Below the pieces are notes generated by a model that saw nothing but the letters and a program-made list of their open reading frames with translations, had not been told where the DNA came from and did no database searches. The translations under genes were made by a program, and so were the position numbers. DNA of 64,000 nt from DASYDU01 sp050248495 (lineage in GTDB: Bacteria; Planctomycetota; Planctomycetia; Pirellulales; Lacipirellulaceae): contig JBFWSG010000016.1 in assembly GCA_050248495.1 (NCBI GenBank), positions 50,158 to 114,157 of the forward strand, given 5' to 3'. Positions 34,969-43,101 of this stretch are shown here, piece after piece (positions within the stretch are counted from its first letter, which is position 1; each line of letters begins with the position of its first letter).

Positions 34969-36321
34969 TTAGTCGGTCGGCTGGATCAGCTTAATGAACT
35001 CGGCGTTCGACTTGAACTTGTCGAGCTTCGTGGTGAGCTGCTCCATTGCGTCGACGTGGTGCATCGAAGAGAGCGTTCGGCGGAGCATCGTCGCGGCGCG
35101 GAGCGTGCTCTCGGGGAGCAGCTTCTCCTCGCGGCGGGTGCCCGATTGCTCGATGTCGATCGATGGCCAGACGCGGCGGTCGGCCAGCTTGCGATCGAGC
35201 ACCAGTTCCATGTTGCCGGTGCCCTTGAACTCCTGGAAGATCAGCTCGTCCATGCGGCTGCCGGTATCGATCAGCGCGGTGCCCACGATCGTGAGCGAGC
35301 CGCCTTCCTCGAATGCCCGGGCCGTGGCGAAGAGCTTCTTGGGGATGTCCATCGCCTTGATGTCGACGCCGCCCGACATCGTGCGGCCGGTGTTGCCGAC
35401 CCACTTGTTGAACGCCCGCGCGAGCCGCGTGATCGAGTCCATCAACAGGAACACGTCCTTGCCCATTTCGGTGAGCCGCTTGCAGCGCTCGATCGTAAGC
35501 TGCGAGAGCCGCACGTGGCTCTCGATGTCGTTGTCGAGGCTCGAAGCGAACACTTCGCCGTTGACGCACCGCTTCATGTCGGTGACTTCTTCCGGCCGCT
35601 CGTCGATCAACAGCACGATCATCGACACGTACGGATAGTTCGTGGAAATGGCGTTCGAGATGTGCTGCAACAAGATCGTCTTGCCGGTCCGCGGCGGGGC
35701 CACGATCAGCGCCCGCTGTCCCTTGCCCAGCGGCGTCAAAAGATCCATGACGCGCGTCGAAATCGGATGCTGGCCGGTCTCCAGCCGCAGCCACTCTTCC
35801 GGATTGATTGGCGTGAGCTCGTCAAATGTTTTGACCTTCGTATATTCATCCGGCGAGATGCCGTCGACGTCGAGCAATTCCTTGAGGCGCGGCCCCTGGC
35901 CGCGGCGATGCCGCTGCACCATGCCTTGCAGGAGCAGGCCCTCGCGGAGGCCGAACTTTTCGATCATCGTGCCGGGCACGAAGGGATCGGTCCGCTCGCG
36001 GGTGAAATTTGAGGCCGGATTGCGGAGGAAGCCGTATCCGTTGGGATGCATTTCCAGCACGCCCGAACCAGGCACCAGCGGCAATGGCTCGCCACTCTCT
36101 GGATAGTCGAAATCTTGCTGATCGGGCCGGTTAGCGGTCATGCCGCCGCTGCCGCCGCCGCTGCCGCCGCCGCGACGCCGTCCGCCGCCGCCACGATTGC
36201 GACCGCCGCCACCGCCGCCGCCGCGGTTGTAACCGCCGCCGCCACCACCACCGCCGCCTTGCCGGTTGCGGTATCGACCACCTCCGCCACCACCACCACC
36301 CCCACCACGCTTCTTCTTCAT
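34969..36321 (-). CDS. rho: Transcription termination factor Rho with a glycine/arginine-rich N-terminus
   Basis: A 450-residue Rho helicase. Residues about 5-60 are almost only glycine with arginine, asparagine and tyrosine (RGG-like), replacing the usual N-terminal helical region. The cold-shock RNA-binding domain follows (GVLEMHPNGYGFLRNP, FVPGTMIEKFGLREG). The ATPase core has Walker A APPRTGKT, Walker B VFLLMDSITRLARA and the R-loop region GGSLTIVGTALID. The ATG at 36321 is chosen over an in-frame TTG at 36342. The core is fully conserved, so activity is expected; the tail may bind RNA or promote condensation. Confidence 0.95.
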   Translation of the reverse strand: MKKKRGGGGGGGGGGRYRNRQGGGGGGGGGYNRGGGGGGGRNRGGGGRRRGGGSGGGSGGMTANRPDQQDFDYPESGEPLPLVPGSGVLEMHPNGYGFLRNPASNFTRERTDPFVPGTMIEKFGLREGLLLQGMVQRHRRGQGPRLKELLDVDGISPDEYTKVKTFDELTPINPEEWLRLETGQHPISTRVMDLLTPLGKGQRALIVAPPRTGKTILLQHISNAISTNYPYVSMIVLLIDERPEEVTDMKRCVNGEVFASSLDNDIESHVRLSQLTIERCKRLTEMGKDVFLLMDSITRLARAFNKWVGNTGRTMSGGVDIKAMDIPKKLFATARAFEEGGSLTIVGTALIDTGSRMDELIFQEFKGTGNMELVLDRKLADRRVWPSIDIEQSGTRREEKLLPESTLRAATMLRRTLSSMHHVDAMEQLTTKLDKFKSNAEFIKLIQPTD

Positions 36322-37470
36322 GTGATCCAACACCTTAATCAAAACCCGCTTTCATACTGGCCGCAACGAACGGCGACCACAGAGTGCCCGCGCATACTTC
36401 GGCCGCAAAACGCCGTCATATTGCTCCTCGGGCAAAACAAAAAACTAACCATTCACATACCGGTATCCAAAACAACCGGCTCGGATTCGGCCGCGGCGAC
36501 CGCCGGAGCGATCGCCAACAAAAACCGAACTGGTGCGACTTACGCCGCCGCATTCCTAGAGCTGTGCGGATTTGGCGCCTCACACGGCGCAAACCCGAAC
36601 GTCCCCCAAAAGATCAACAACGTGTCGCCGAAAGCGACATCGGTCATGTACCTGCAGCATCCGTCTTAAGCCGCAACCCTGATGGCATCGTGTTGCACGG
36701 TAGACCCTCCTGGTCAAAGTTCAATTGCGATCGGTTCAATTGCAATCGGCGGCGCGCACATCGCGAGGCGCGCATCAACTCGGTTCTGCTTCCGAACGTC
36801 TTTGTTTCGCTCCCCCGAGCGAACGGACACAAGACAACGAGTCGGGCGTAGCTCAAGACACGTTGCTAAAGACGCAATGCAGAAGCAGACGAAAGCGCTT
36901 CACCACCCGTGGATTCGCTCGGCTGCGGCTCGAAAACTGCCACTTGCGATGCCGCAGGCCAGGGACGCTCCCACGGATACCCTCCGCCCAAGAAAACTCC
37001 TGTCGGCGGAAAGGCGGCCATTGGACTCACTCAGCTGCCACGAAGCTCCCAAGGAGCAAATCCTCGAGAAATCCAGGGCGGCCGCGAACCAATGCGTTTG
37101 GCCAGTAGAACCCGCCCAAAACTGGGCAGGACAATCAACTCATGCGTATTCTTCCCTACGAATCGGTCGCTGTCAAGGTTCGTGTGCAGGCGGGGACGGC
37201 AAAATTAGGACATTTTCGCGCGCGGCGGCCGGCAGAGGCGTCGATTCCGGGACATGCACACCCCGTGCACGGCCGTCCAGCTCTCGCCCGCCGCTTGCGA
37301 ATTTGGGCCAACGGGCGGCTCCCTGACTGCGTTCGCAGCCATCCTTCCGGGGCGTTTCGGCAAAGTTTGCCCAAAGTCCCGGACCAGAATAACCGATACC
37401 GAGGGTGAGCGTGCCGCCGGCGGCCAAGTTCGCCGGTGCGCCTCGAATCAAGGACGATTGAGGAGCTGTC
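36322..37470. other. Long intergenic region without recognisable gene
   Basis: About 1.15 kb between rho and the thioredoxin-YHS gene, on the upstream side of both. Open frames across it have no family resemblance and no good ribosome-binding sites. Visible features are a short perfect hairpin GGCAAA-G-TTTGCC near 37359-37371. I did not find the signatures of RNase P RNA, tmRNA or SRP RNA. An uncharacterised RNA or decayed genes are possible. Confidence 0.5.
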
Positions 37471-38808
37471 ATGCCACGTACTTTTCGCCCGTTTCTGGGA
37501 ACGATTCTCAGCCTGCTGCTGGCAGTCTCAGCAGCCGCCCAACAGCCGGGAATTCAATGGCAGCAAGACATCGAAACCGCCAAGGCGACAGCCAGGCAGA
37601 GTAACCGGCTGGTGCTGGTGCACGTCGTAGCCGACGGCTGCGGTCCCTGCGCGGCGCTCGAAAAGAACGTCTTCAATCAGCCGGGCGTGGCCGCGGCGAT
37701 TGAGCAGCAGTTTGTGCCCGTGAAACTCAACGCGAATGAGTATCCCGGCATCGCCACGGGCTTCGGGATTACGCGGGTTCCCACCGACGTCATCATCACG
37801 CCGGACGGCCAGATCCTCAGCAAGACAATCAGTCCGCCGACGCCAATGGGCTACGTAGCCGAGGCAAACGCCGTCGCCACGAAGTATGCCAGCCAGAACG
37901 CGACGCAGATGCAGCCGGGCGCGGGCCAGGCCTATGTCGCCGCGAATGCACCGAACCTGCAGGGGCTGAATCCGGCTTATGCAAATCTGAAGATCGGCGA
38001 GGCAACGCACGTGCCGCCGATGTCGCCCGCCGTCGCGGGGACTGCTCCCCCGGCGCCGGCCACTACTTCCATGAACCCCTATGCGGCGCCGGCCGCAGCG
38101 CCCGCACCGCAGCCGGCGACGGTGATGAACGGCTACGCCGCTCCGGCCGCGGCACCAGCAACCGCAAGCTACCAGGCACCGATCACTCCCGTGCCGACAA
38201 ATCCGGCCGCCAACCCTTACGGCTCCTACGCGCCGCCGAACCAAGCGCCGGCAGCGACGACCACACCGCAGTACGGTTACGGGGCCGCAGCGACAACCGC
38301 TCCGCCGGCTGCAGCAGCGCCGCCGGATGCCAGCGTGCCACCCTCCAACCTGACCAGCCCCGTCTTGGAGGAAGCACAGCGTCCTGCGACGACACAACAG
38401 GCCGCCGCGGTGCCTGATCCCTCCAAGCTGCCGCCCGGCGCGCCGCCGCTCGGCTTTGACGGCTATTGTCCGGTGAGCATGCGCAAGGCCTGGAAATGGG
38501 CACCGGGCGATCCGAAATACGGTGCGATCCACCTCGGCCGCACTTACTGGTTTGCGGGCCCTCAGGAGCAGCAAGAATTCCTCGCCAACCCCGACTTCTA
38601 CAGCCCGGCGCTGGCGGGAATCGATCCGGTGCTCGCGCTCGACCATCGCCAATCGGTGCCGGGGCTTCGCGAGCACAGCCTCGACTACGACGGACAGTTC
38701 TATCTGTTCTCGAGCGAGGCCACGCTGCAGCAATTCACCAGCAGCCCGGAACGCTACGCCAGCGGCGTCCGCCAGGCGATGCAGCAGCAAACGCAGCAAA
38801 CGCGTTGA
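37471..38808 (+). CDS. Exported thioredoxin-like protein fused to a C-terminal YHS-like region
   Basis: A 445-residue protein. The signal peptide is at residues 1-24 (ILSLLLAVSAAAQ). A thioredoxin-fold domain spans about 28-150 with CGPC (Cys57, Cys60) and the cis-proline region TRVPTDVII. A low-complexity proline/alanine/tyrosine linker covers about 165-320. The C-terminal 110 residues look like one or two YHS-type units: LGFDGYCPVSM, then HLGRTYWFAGPQEQQEFLANPDFY, then DYDGQFYLFSSEATLQQFTSSPERY. YHS domains occur in metal-handling proteins, so a periplasmic redox/metal function is possible. The start is supported by GAGGAG upstream. Confidence 0.82.
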   Translation: MPRTFRPFLGTILSLLLAVSAAAQQPGIQWQQDIETAKATARQSNRLVLVHVVADGCGPCAALEKNVFNQPGVAAAIEQQFVPVKLNANEYPGIATGFGITRVPTDVIITPDGQILSKTISPPTPMGYVAEANAVATKYASQNATQMQPGAGQAYVAANAPNLQGLNPAYANLKIGEATHVPPMSPAVAGTAPPAPATTSMNPYAAPAAAPAPQPATVMNGYAAPAAAPATASYQAPITPVPTNPAANPYGSYAPPNQAPAATTTPQYGYGAAATTAPPAAAAPPDASVPPSNLTSPVLEEAQRPATTQQAAAVPDPSKLPPGAPPLGFDGYCPVSMRKAWKWAPGDPKYGAIHLGRTYWFAGPQEQQEFLANPDFYSPALAGIDPVLALDHRQSVPGLREHSLDYDGQFYLFSSEATLQQFTSSPERYASGVRQAMQQQTQQTR

Positions 38809-38815
38809 CGAGGTA

Positions 38816-38884
38816 GGTGTCCGGTTTCAGGCGTCAGGCTTCAGAATCAAATTCTCTGACACCCGAAACCTGACATCAGACACC
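38816..38884. repeat. Palindromic repeat of TCAGG-type 7-bp units
   Basis: An imperfect inverted repeat of two 30-bp arms (38816-38845 and 38855-38884), each built of 7-bp TCAGGCN/TCAGGTN-like units, around the tight hairpin AGAAT-CAA-ATTCT. It lies between convergent genes and may act as a bidirectional terminator. Units of this kind resemble interspersed REP-type elements seen in many bacterial genomes. Confidence 0.6.
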
Positions 38885-38896
38885 CATATCCCTAGC

Positions 38897-39568
38897 TCAA
38901 TCCTCTTTCAGCGATCGCTGTAGCCGCACGACTTGGGCTCGCACTTCTTCCATGCCGGGGTTCAGCCGCAGAGCGCGGCGGAAGGCTTCTAGCGCGGCGA
39001 CGGGGTTGTCCTGCAAGAGGTAGCATTGTCCCATTCCCGCCGCCGCGGTGAAGTGATACGGATTGATCTCCAGCGCCTGGTGGCAATCACGGATCGACGA
39101 CTCGTACTGGCTGCGATGGTAGTGGGCCGTGCCACGCTGGCACCAGGCCTCGGCGATCCAAGGCGATTCGTGGATCAACTGCGTGGCCAGATTGATTGCC
39201 TCTTCGTAGCGCTTCGAGTCGTTGAGCCGCACGACGTATTGCAGCGATTGCCGCTGCTGGCGATTCCCGACGCGGCACCATAATTCGCGGATGCCGTTGG
39301 CCGCAATCGAGCGGACGCCGCGGTCGCGGTCGATCAGTGCCCGGCCGAGCACCGCGTTCGAAGAGTAATCTCCGATGCAGCTCAACGCGAGGACACTCGC
39401 CCGCCGCGTCACGCAATCACTCATCGAAACCAACCGTTCGAGCGTCGCACAGCTGTACCGCTCGGAAACCTGGCTTAAGAAAATGGTCGAATCCTGGTGA
39501 TTCAGATACCGCTGGTAGTAACCGACCAAGACCGGACTTCGCAATCGATTTGCGTCCACGCCAAACAC
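38897..39568 (-). CDS. HEAT/TPR repeat protein
   Basis: A 223-residue cytoplasmic protein. Residues about 35-95 read as HEAT-like helices (RRASVLALSCIGDYSSNAVL, RALIDRDRGVRSIAANGIRE). Residues about 110-215 are tetratricopeptide repeats with the usual spacing (RYEEAINLATQLIHESPWIAEAW, YESSIRDCHQALEINPYHF, NPVAALEAFRRALRLNPGM). It has no signal peptide. It is likely an adaptor for protein-protein contacts; I cannot name a partner. Confidence 0.82.
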   Translation of the reverse strand: MFGVDANRLRSPVLVGYYQRYLNHQDSTIFLSQVSERYSCATLERLVSMSDCVTRRASVLALSCIGDYSSNAVLGRALIDRDRGVRSIAANGIRELWCRVGNRQQRQSLQYVVRLNDSKRYEEAINLATQLIHESPWIAEAWCQRGTAHYHRSQYESSIRDCHQALEINPYHFTAAAGMGQCYLLQDNPVAALEAFRRALRLNPGMEEVRAQVVRLQRSLKED

Positions 39569-40065
39569 TCCCTCACGAGGTGCCGATTAGTCTGTGTCTG
39601 CGGCTATTTCCGATGAGCTGGTCGACGAAGAGTGCGCACCGGGGAGCGGTAGCAGCCTCGTCGCCCCCCAGCGTCAAGCGGAAAGTTCTGCCGACAACCC
39701 TGCCGCGGTGGGTCGGCAAACCAACGGCAACCGTTCGTTGCCGTTCCCTGAGAACCCAGCCTGTCCTAGGCGTGGCAAAGAGTCCCTCAAAATCGCGAGC
39801 CGTTCTGCCTGATAAGTTGCTCGGCGTGCGTGTTCCTGCGTACACCGAAGCGTTGTCCGCGATCTCTAAGATTGAGTGTAATCACGATTGCGAACTGCAC
39901 AACGAAAAAAATGCGTTCTCGACGCCGCCGCCGCGCGACGCAGCTAAGAAGAATTAAGACGATTCTCGAGCAAGAATTTGCGGCGCTGAAAGCGCTCTAT
40001 CGAAAGGCGGCTGTTGCGGCGTAGGATCGAACAGGTTGCAGCGCTTTAACGGCCGGACAACCGCC
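39569..40065. other. Intergenic region, HEAT/TPR gene / STN gene
   Basis: About 500 bp. I see no recognised gene. A 37-codon frame at 39911-40024 encodes a highly basic peptide (begins MRSRRRRRATQLRR) ending just before the STN gene; it has no ribosome-binding site, so it is left uncalled. Confidence 0.45.
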
Positions 40066-41043
40066 ATGAATCGCAATTTTCTTCACGAAAAAATGTTTTG
40101 CCAGTTGACATTATTGGCCCTGCTATTCCTCGCGGGCTCGGCCGCGACTCGCGGACAGGATCGCGCGCCGGTCGGCGTATTTTCTGTCGGCTGGCAGAAC
40201 TTGCCACTCGCCAACGCCCTCGACCGGTTGCGTGCGGTAACCGAGGCCGACGTGTTTCTCGATCGCCGCGTCGACCCCAGCCAGAAGGTCCAGCTCACCG
40301 CGGCCAACGCCTCCATCGACGAAGTGCTCAGCAGCCTGGCGGCCTCAATCGGCCTGGGCTACGCGCGCATCGGGCGACTCCATTACGTGGGCCCCGTCGA
40401 AACCGCAACTCGCTTGCCCAAGCTCGTCGCCGAGCAGCGGCGTGACATGGCGACGTTGGACGTTGAACTGCGTCGCTCACTGTTGGGTCAGCGGCGATTG
40501 GCCTGGCCGCGGCTGACCGAGCCCCAGGGACTGATCACGGAATTGATCCACGAGCACGGCTGGAAGTTGACCGGCGCCGACTTGATCCCCCATGATCTGT
40601 GGGCTCAGGGCGAGTTGCCTGCCATGCCGTTGTCGAACCAGCTGACGGTGCTGCTGGCGGGCTTCAACTTGACGTTTCGCATCGACTCGCGGCAACAAAC
40701 GATCGACATCGTCCCCGTGGAGTGGGGCAAAGTAGTCCCGCGCGTGGCGTCGCCGCGCTCGTCTTCACCGGCGCCGGCCACACGCCCTGGCAAGCAAGTC
40801 TTTTCGCTGCGAGTCGAGAACCAGCCGGTCGGGCGCGTTCTCGAACAACTCGCCGGGCGGCTGCATTGGAAACTAACGGTGGACGAAGCCGCGATTCGCG
40901 CCGCCGGCCTCTCGCTCGACCGACTCGTGTCGTTCCACGTAGAAAACGCGGACGAAGATCAGTTGCTTGCGGCGCTGCTCGCGCCGGCCGGACTGGCTGC
41001 CACGCGCGACGCCGACCGCATCCAGATCGCTCCGCGCCCCTGA
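40066..41043 (+). CDS. Exported protein with three STN-like domains
   Basis: 325 residues. A signal peptide (QLTLLALLFLAGSAATRG) is followed by three segments that resemble the secretin/TonB short N-terminal (STN) domain: about 45-120 (NLPLANALDRLRAVTEADVF...ASIDEVLSSLAASIGLGYARIG), about 155-225 (PLSNQLTVLLAGFNLTFRID) and about 245-325 (ENQPVGRVLEQLAGRLHWKL). No secretin pore or TonB barrel follows. It is probably a periplasmic or outer-membrane adaptor. The ATG at 40066 is preferred over an in-frame TTG at 40036 because it puts the signal at the N-terminus. Confidence 0.75.
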   Translation: MNRNFLHEKMFCQLTLLALLFLAGSAATRGQDRAPVGVFSVGWQNLPLANALDRLRAVTEADVFLDRRVDPSQKVQLTAANASIDEVLSSLAASIGLGYARIGRLHYVGPVETATRLPKLVAEQRRDMATLDVELRRSLLGQRRLAWPRLTEPQGLITELIHEHGWKLTGADLIPHDLWAQGELPAMPLSNQLTVLLAGFNLTFRIDSRQQTIDIVPVEWGKVVPRVASPRSSSPAPATRPGKQVFSLRVENQPVGRVLEQLAGRLHWKLTVDEAAIRAAGLSLDRLVSFHVENADEDQLLAALLAPAGLAATRDADRIQIAPRP

Positions 41044-41069
41044 CACGCGGGGAACACGACGCGGCGGGC

Positions 41070-41396
41070 TCATTTCTTCGGTCCGACGCCGAACGTCGCC
41101 AGCCGCTCCAGCTGCTGCCGGATCGAAGATTCGATCTTGCCTTTGAACATCATCGCCGTGAACGGCAAGTCGCCGTCGACGACGAACTCTTTGTCCGTGG
41201 CGAGCGCTCGGCCAGTGATTTGAATGCCGAATGTCTTGAGTTTGAATTCCAGCGCATCGCCGTTGCGCTGGTGCTCCACGTCGCCGATCGAGTCCTTGAA
41301 CTTTACGAGCAGCACTTCTTCGACGAAGCGATCGACGAGCTTGTTCGCATCCTCGCGGGACAGCTGGTGCGGCACGGTGACGCTGAATTTCGGCAT
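41070..41396 (-). CDS. Polyhydroxyalkanoic acid system family protein (PHA_gran_rgn-like)
   Basis: A 108-residue soluble protein. It starts FSVTVPHQLSREDANKLVDRFVEEV and contains a central ALEFKLKTFGIQITGRALAT and FVVDGDLPFTAMMFKGKIESSIRQQLERL. This is the pattern of the small protein family found with polyhydroxyalkanoate synthesis genes and in many bacteria without them. No PHA genes are adjacent. The fold is probably SRPBCC-like with a lipid or small-molecule pocket; the role is uncertain. Confidence 0.72.
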   Translation of the reverse strand: MPKFSVTVPHQLSREDANKLVDRFVEEVLLVKFKDSIGDVEHQRNGDALEFKLKTFGIQITGRALATDKEFVVDGDLPFTAMMFKGKIESSIRQQLERLATFGVGPKK

Positions 41397-41434
41397 TCCA
41401 TTCCCTTCTTCAAATCATCGCCAGCCGCCGCGAG

Positions 41435-41635
41435 TTACTCGAGGGGCTCTTCATAATCGGCGCGATCGCGGTCATGCCACAGCGGCAATCCCGCTCGCAC
41501 GCGCTCCGCCAAGACCTTCAATTTTTCGTCGGTTCCCGGGATGGCGTGGGTCGCGTCAAAACTCTTTTGATCGACCGATTCCGGCTCAAAGTTCCAATTC
41601 CCTTCACGAATCGCATCCAACACAGACTTCGTCAC
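41435..41635 (-). CDS. Small conserved hypothetical protein
   Basis: A 66-residue acidic soluble protein starting at a GTG preceded by GGGGAG at good spacing. It begins TKSVLDAIREGNWNFEPE and ends WHDRDRADYEEPLE. Short proteins of this type are common in planctomycete genomes and have no assigned role. It lies 38 bp downstream of nothing on its strand except the decayed DUF556 remnant, and upstream of the PHA-type gene in the same direction. Confidence 0.7.
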   Translation of the reverse strand: MTKSVLDAIREGNWNFEPESVDQKSFDATHAIPGTDEKLKVLAERVRAGLPLWHDRDRADYEEPLE

Positions 41636-41918
41636 AATTCACTCCCCTTGATTGCGCACCTGACTGCCTGCGAAACTTTGTCTGCTTGGGCAACTTTGTC
41701 TGCTCTGGCAACAATGCCTGCCCTTCGCACGACCGAATTTTGGTTCAACCGAATTGATGTTCTCGTGTCCCCGTTGGCCCTCGTGATGACTGAATGCCGT
41801 AACGCTCCGGCGCTTCCGAGTATCGGGATTTTACGGCGAATGTCAAGGAAATTCTGCGTTCGCACGGTGGAGCAGGGCGACATTCTCGCATCCGCCAGCT
41901 GCTATCACGTGACTCAAA

Positions 41919-42233
41919 TTAAGGTGACAGCAACGCGTCCCCGGGCGCCGCTTCCGTCCCGCAGCAAGCCTGCCGTAGCGAGCGGATCCGCGCTGTAGAA
42001 ACAGCACCATTTCGGCCACCAACGCAGACGACGCCGCGCAGCTCGATGATGTCCGGGCCACATTGCATCGCCAGCGGCAACCGCTGCGTTCCAAGCGAGC
42101 CCGCGAGTGCCACGCGGAGACCGCGGCTCCCCATCGCGCGGCAGAAACTCGCCACGTCGTTCACCGACCAGAGGCCAAAGAGATCGTCCCGCGACTTGTC
42201 TCAAGCATCGACGAGGAGAACTTGCAGCCCAGA
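41919..42233 (-). pseudogene. Decayed C-terminal remnant of a DUF556/MfnB-type gene
   Basis: Reading the minus strand gives GLQVLLVDA, a TGA stop (42203-42201), then DKSRDDLFGLW, VASFCRAMGSRGLRVALAGS and GPDIIELRGVVCVGGRNG. This matches the C-terminal third of (5-formylfuran-3-yl)methyl phosphate synthase (MfnB, DUF556), including the catalytic-region VALAGS and the phosphate-binding RGxVCxGG. The N-terminal two thirds are absent; upstream sequence is unrelated and runs into a palindromic repeat. MfnB makes the furan of methanofuran for tetrahydromethanopterin-linked C1 metabolism, which occurs in planctomycetes. The downstream end of the frame is intact to 41919. Confidence 0.75.
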
Positions 42234-42286
42234 TTGGTCGCCGCATTCGGGACAATTGATCCGGGTTCCGACCATTCATTTTTTTT

Positions 42287-42407
42287 CGCGCAAAAACGCA
42301 AAGGTGCAAAGTACGCAAAGGGAGAAGTCCAATTCTCGATAACCGGACAAAGTCACAATTCATCCTCCGTCTTCTTTGCGTTCTTTGCTCCTTTGCGTTT
42401 TAGCGCG
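42287..42407. repeat. Palindromic repeat of CGCAAAGG-type units
   Basis: Arms at 42287-42327 and 42371-42407 are near-perfect inverted repeats built of short GCAAAG units (CGCAAAGGTGCAAAG and so on), separated by 43 bp of unrelated sequence. The right arm contains the stop codon (TAA) of the membrane-protein gene at 42400-42954. A related element with the same unit lies at 51935-52053. Confidence 0.75.
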
Positions 42408-42954
42408 CCTTTTCGCCTGCAGCCTCGGCACGAGCCCGCTCCGTCACTTCGCGGAGCCGATGATTCAAGCTCCGGATCAATTCTCCGGTCAGCGGCTCGC
42501 ACCAGGTGCCGCGCATTGTCACGTAGTGGTCGCACCAGGCGCCGAGCGCCCGTTTCACTTCGCGCTCGGCAAAGCTTGGGTCGCGCCCCGAAATCCTCGC
42601 CACCAGATTCACACTCTCATCGCCTTGCCGCGCCCCGGGCAGCACCAACGGCCCTTGCCCCAGAAAGAATGCTTCGACGAGCTCCAACGGAACCGCGATC
42701 GGCGCCCCGCTCGCGAGGTAAAAGAGCACCTGCCCATTTTCAAACGCCACGCGCGGCCGGCTCATCTGCACGGCCAGCGCCGCGATCACGCAGCTTGCGA
42801 CAGCCACGAGCGTTCCGCCGAGCCAGCGCAGCCAGAGGAGGTCTGTTGCGACCCAACCCGTCGCCAGCCAGGCCCCAATCAAACCCAGGACCAACGGCGG
42901 CGCCATCCCGAACGCCAACGCGCGCCGATTTGTCCGCACCCAGGTCTCTCGCAT
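42400..42954 (-). CDS. Small membrane protein of unknown function
   Basis: 184 residues from the ATG at 42954 (a GTG at 42972 would add six). Two adjacent hydrophobic helices occur at about 16-35 (MAPPLVLGLIGAWLATGW) and 42-62 (LRWLGGTLVAVASCVIAALAV). A cytoplasmic or periplasmic soluble part with PH-like strand spacing follows (RVAFENGQVLFYLASG, PLELVEAFFLGQGPL). The last residues (AAGEKAR) and the stop lie at the edge of, and partly inside, the palindromic repeat, which may have trimmed or extended the gene. Confidence 0.7.
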   Translation of the reverse strand: MRETWVRTNRRALAFGMAPPLVLGLIGAWLATGWVATDLLWLRWLGGTLVAVASCVIAALAVQMSRPRVAFENGQVLFYLASGAPIAVPLELVEAFFLGQGPLVLPGARQGDESVNLVARISGRDPSFAEREVKRALGAWCDHYVTMRGTWCEPLTGELIRSLNHRLREVTERARAEAAGEKAR

Positions 42955-43101
42955 CAATTTCACACCGAGCACGGACTACGCAACGCGTTCAAAACGGGGC
43001 GCACGGGGATGGACGAGCCTGTCTGTGCCAGCTAGCTTGGTAATTCCTCGCACGCTCGAGGATCGACAGGCGTTCCTCCACCGCGTCCGCAACTTATCCT
43101 C

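Noticed and set aside
36384..37408. Several overlapping open frames in the gap next to rho
   Set aside because: None has a ribosome-binding site or family resemblance, and they overlap in several frames with similar composition, typical of non-coding GC-rich sequence.
42201..42203. TGA in the DUF556 remnant read as selenocysteine
   Set aside because: The N-terminal two thirds of the protein are missing as well, family members have no Sec at this place, and no SECIS-like hairpin is evident next to the codon.
42287..42407. CRISPR array
   Set aside because: The repeated units are 7-8 bp without spacers and are arranged as inverted arms, not as direct repeats of 25-40 bp.
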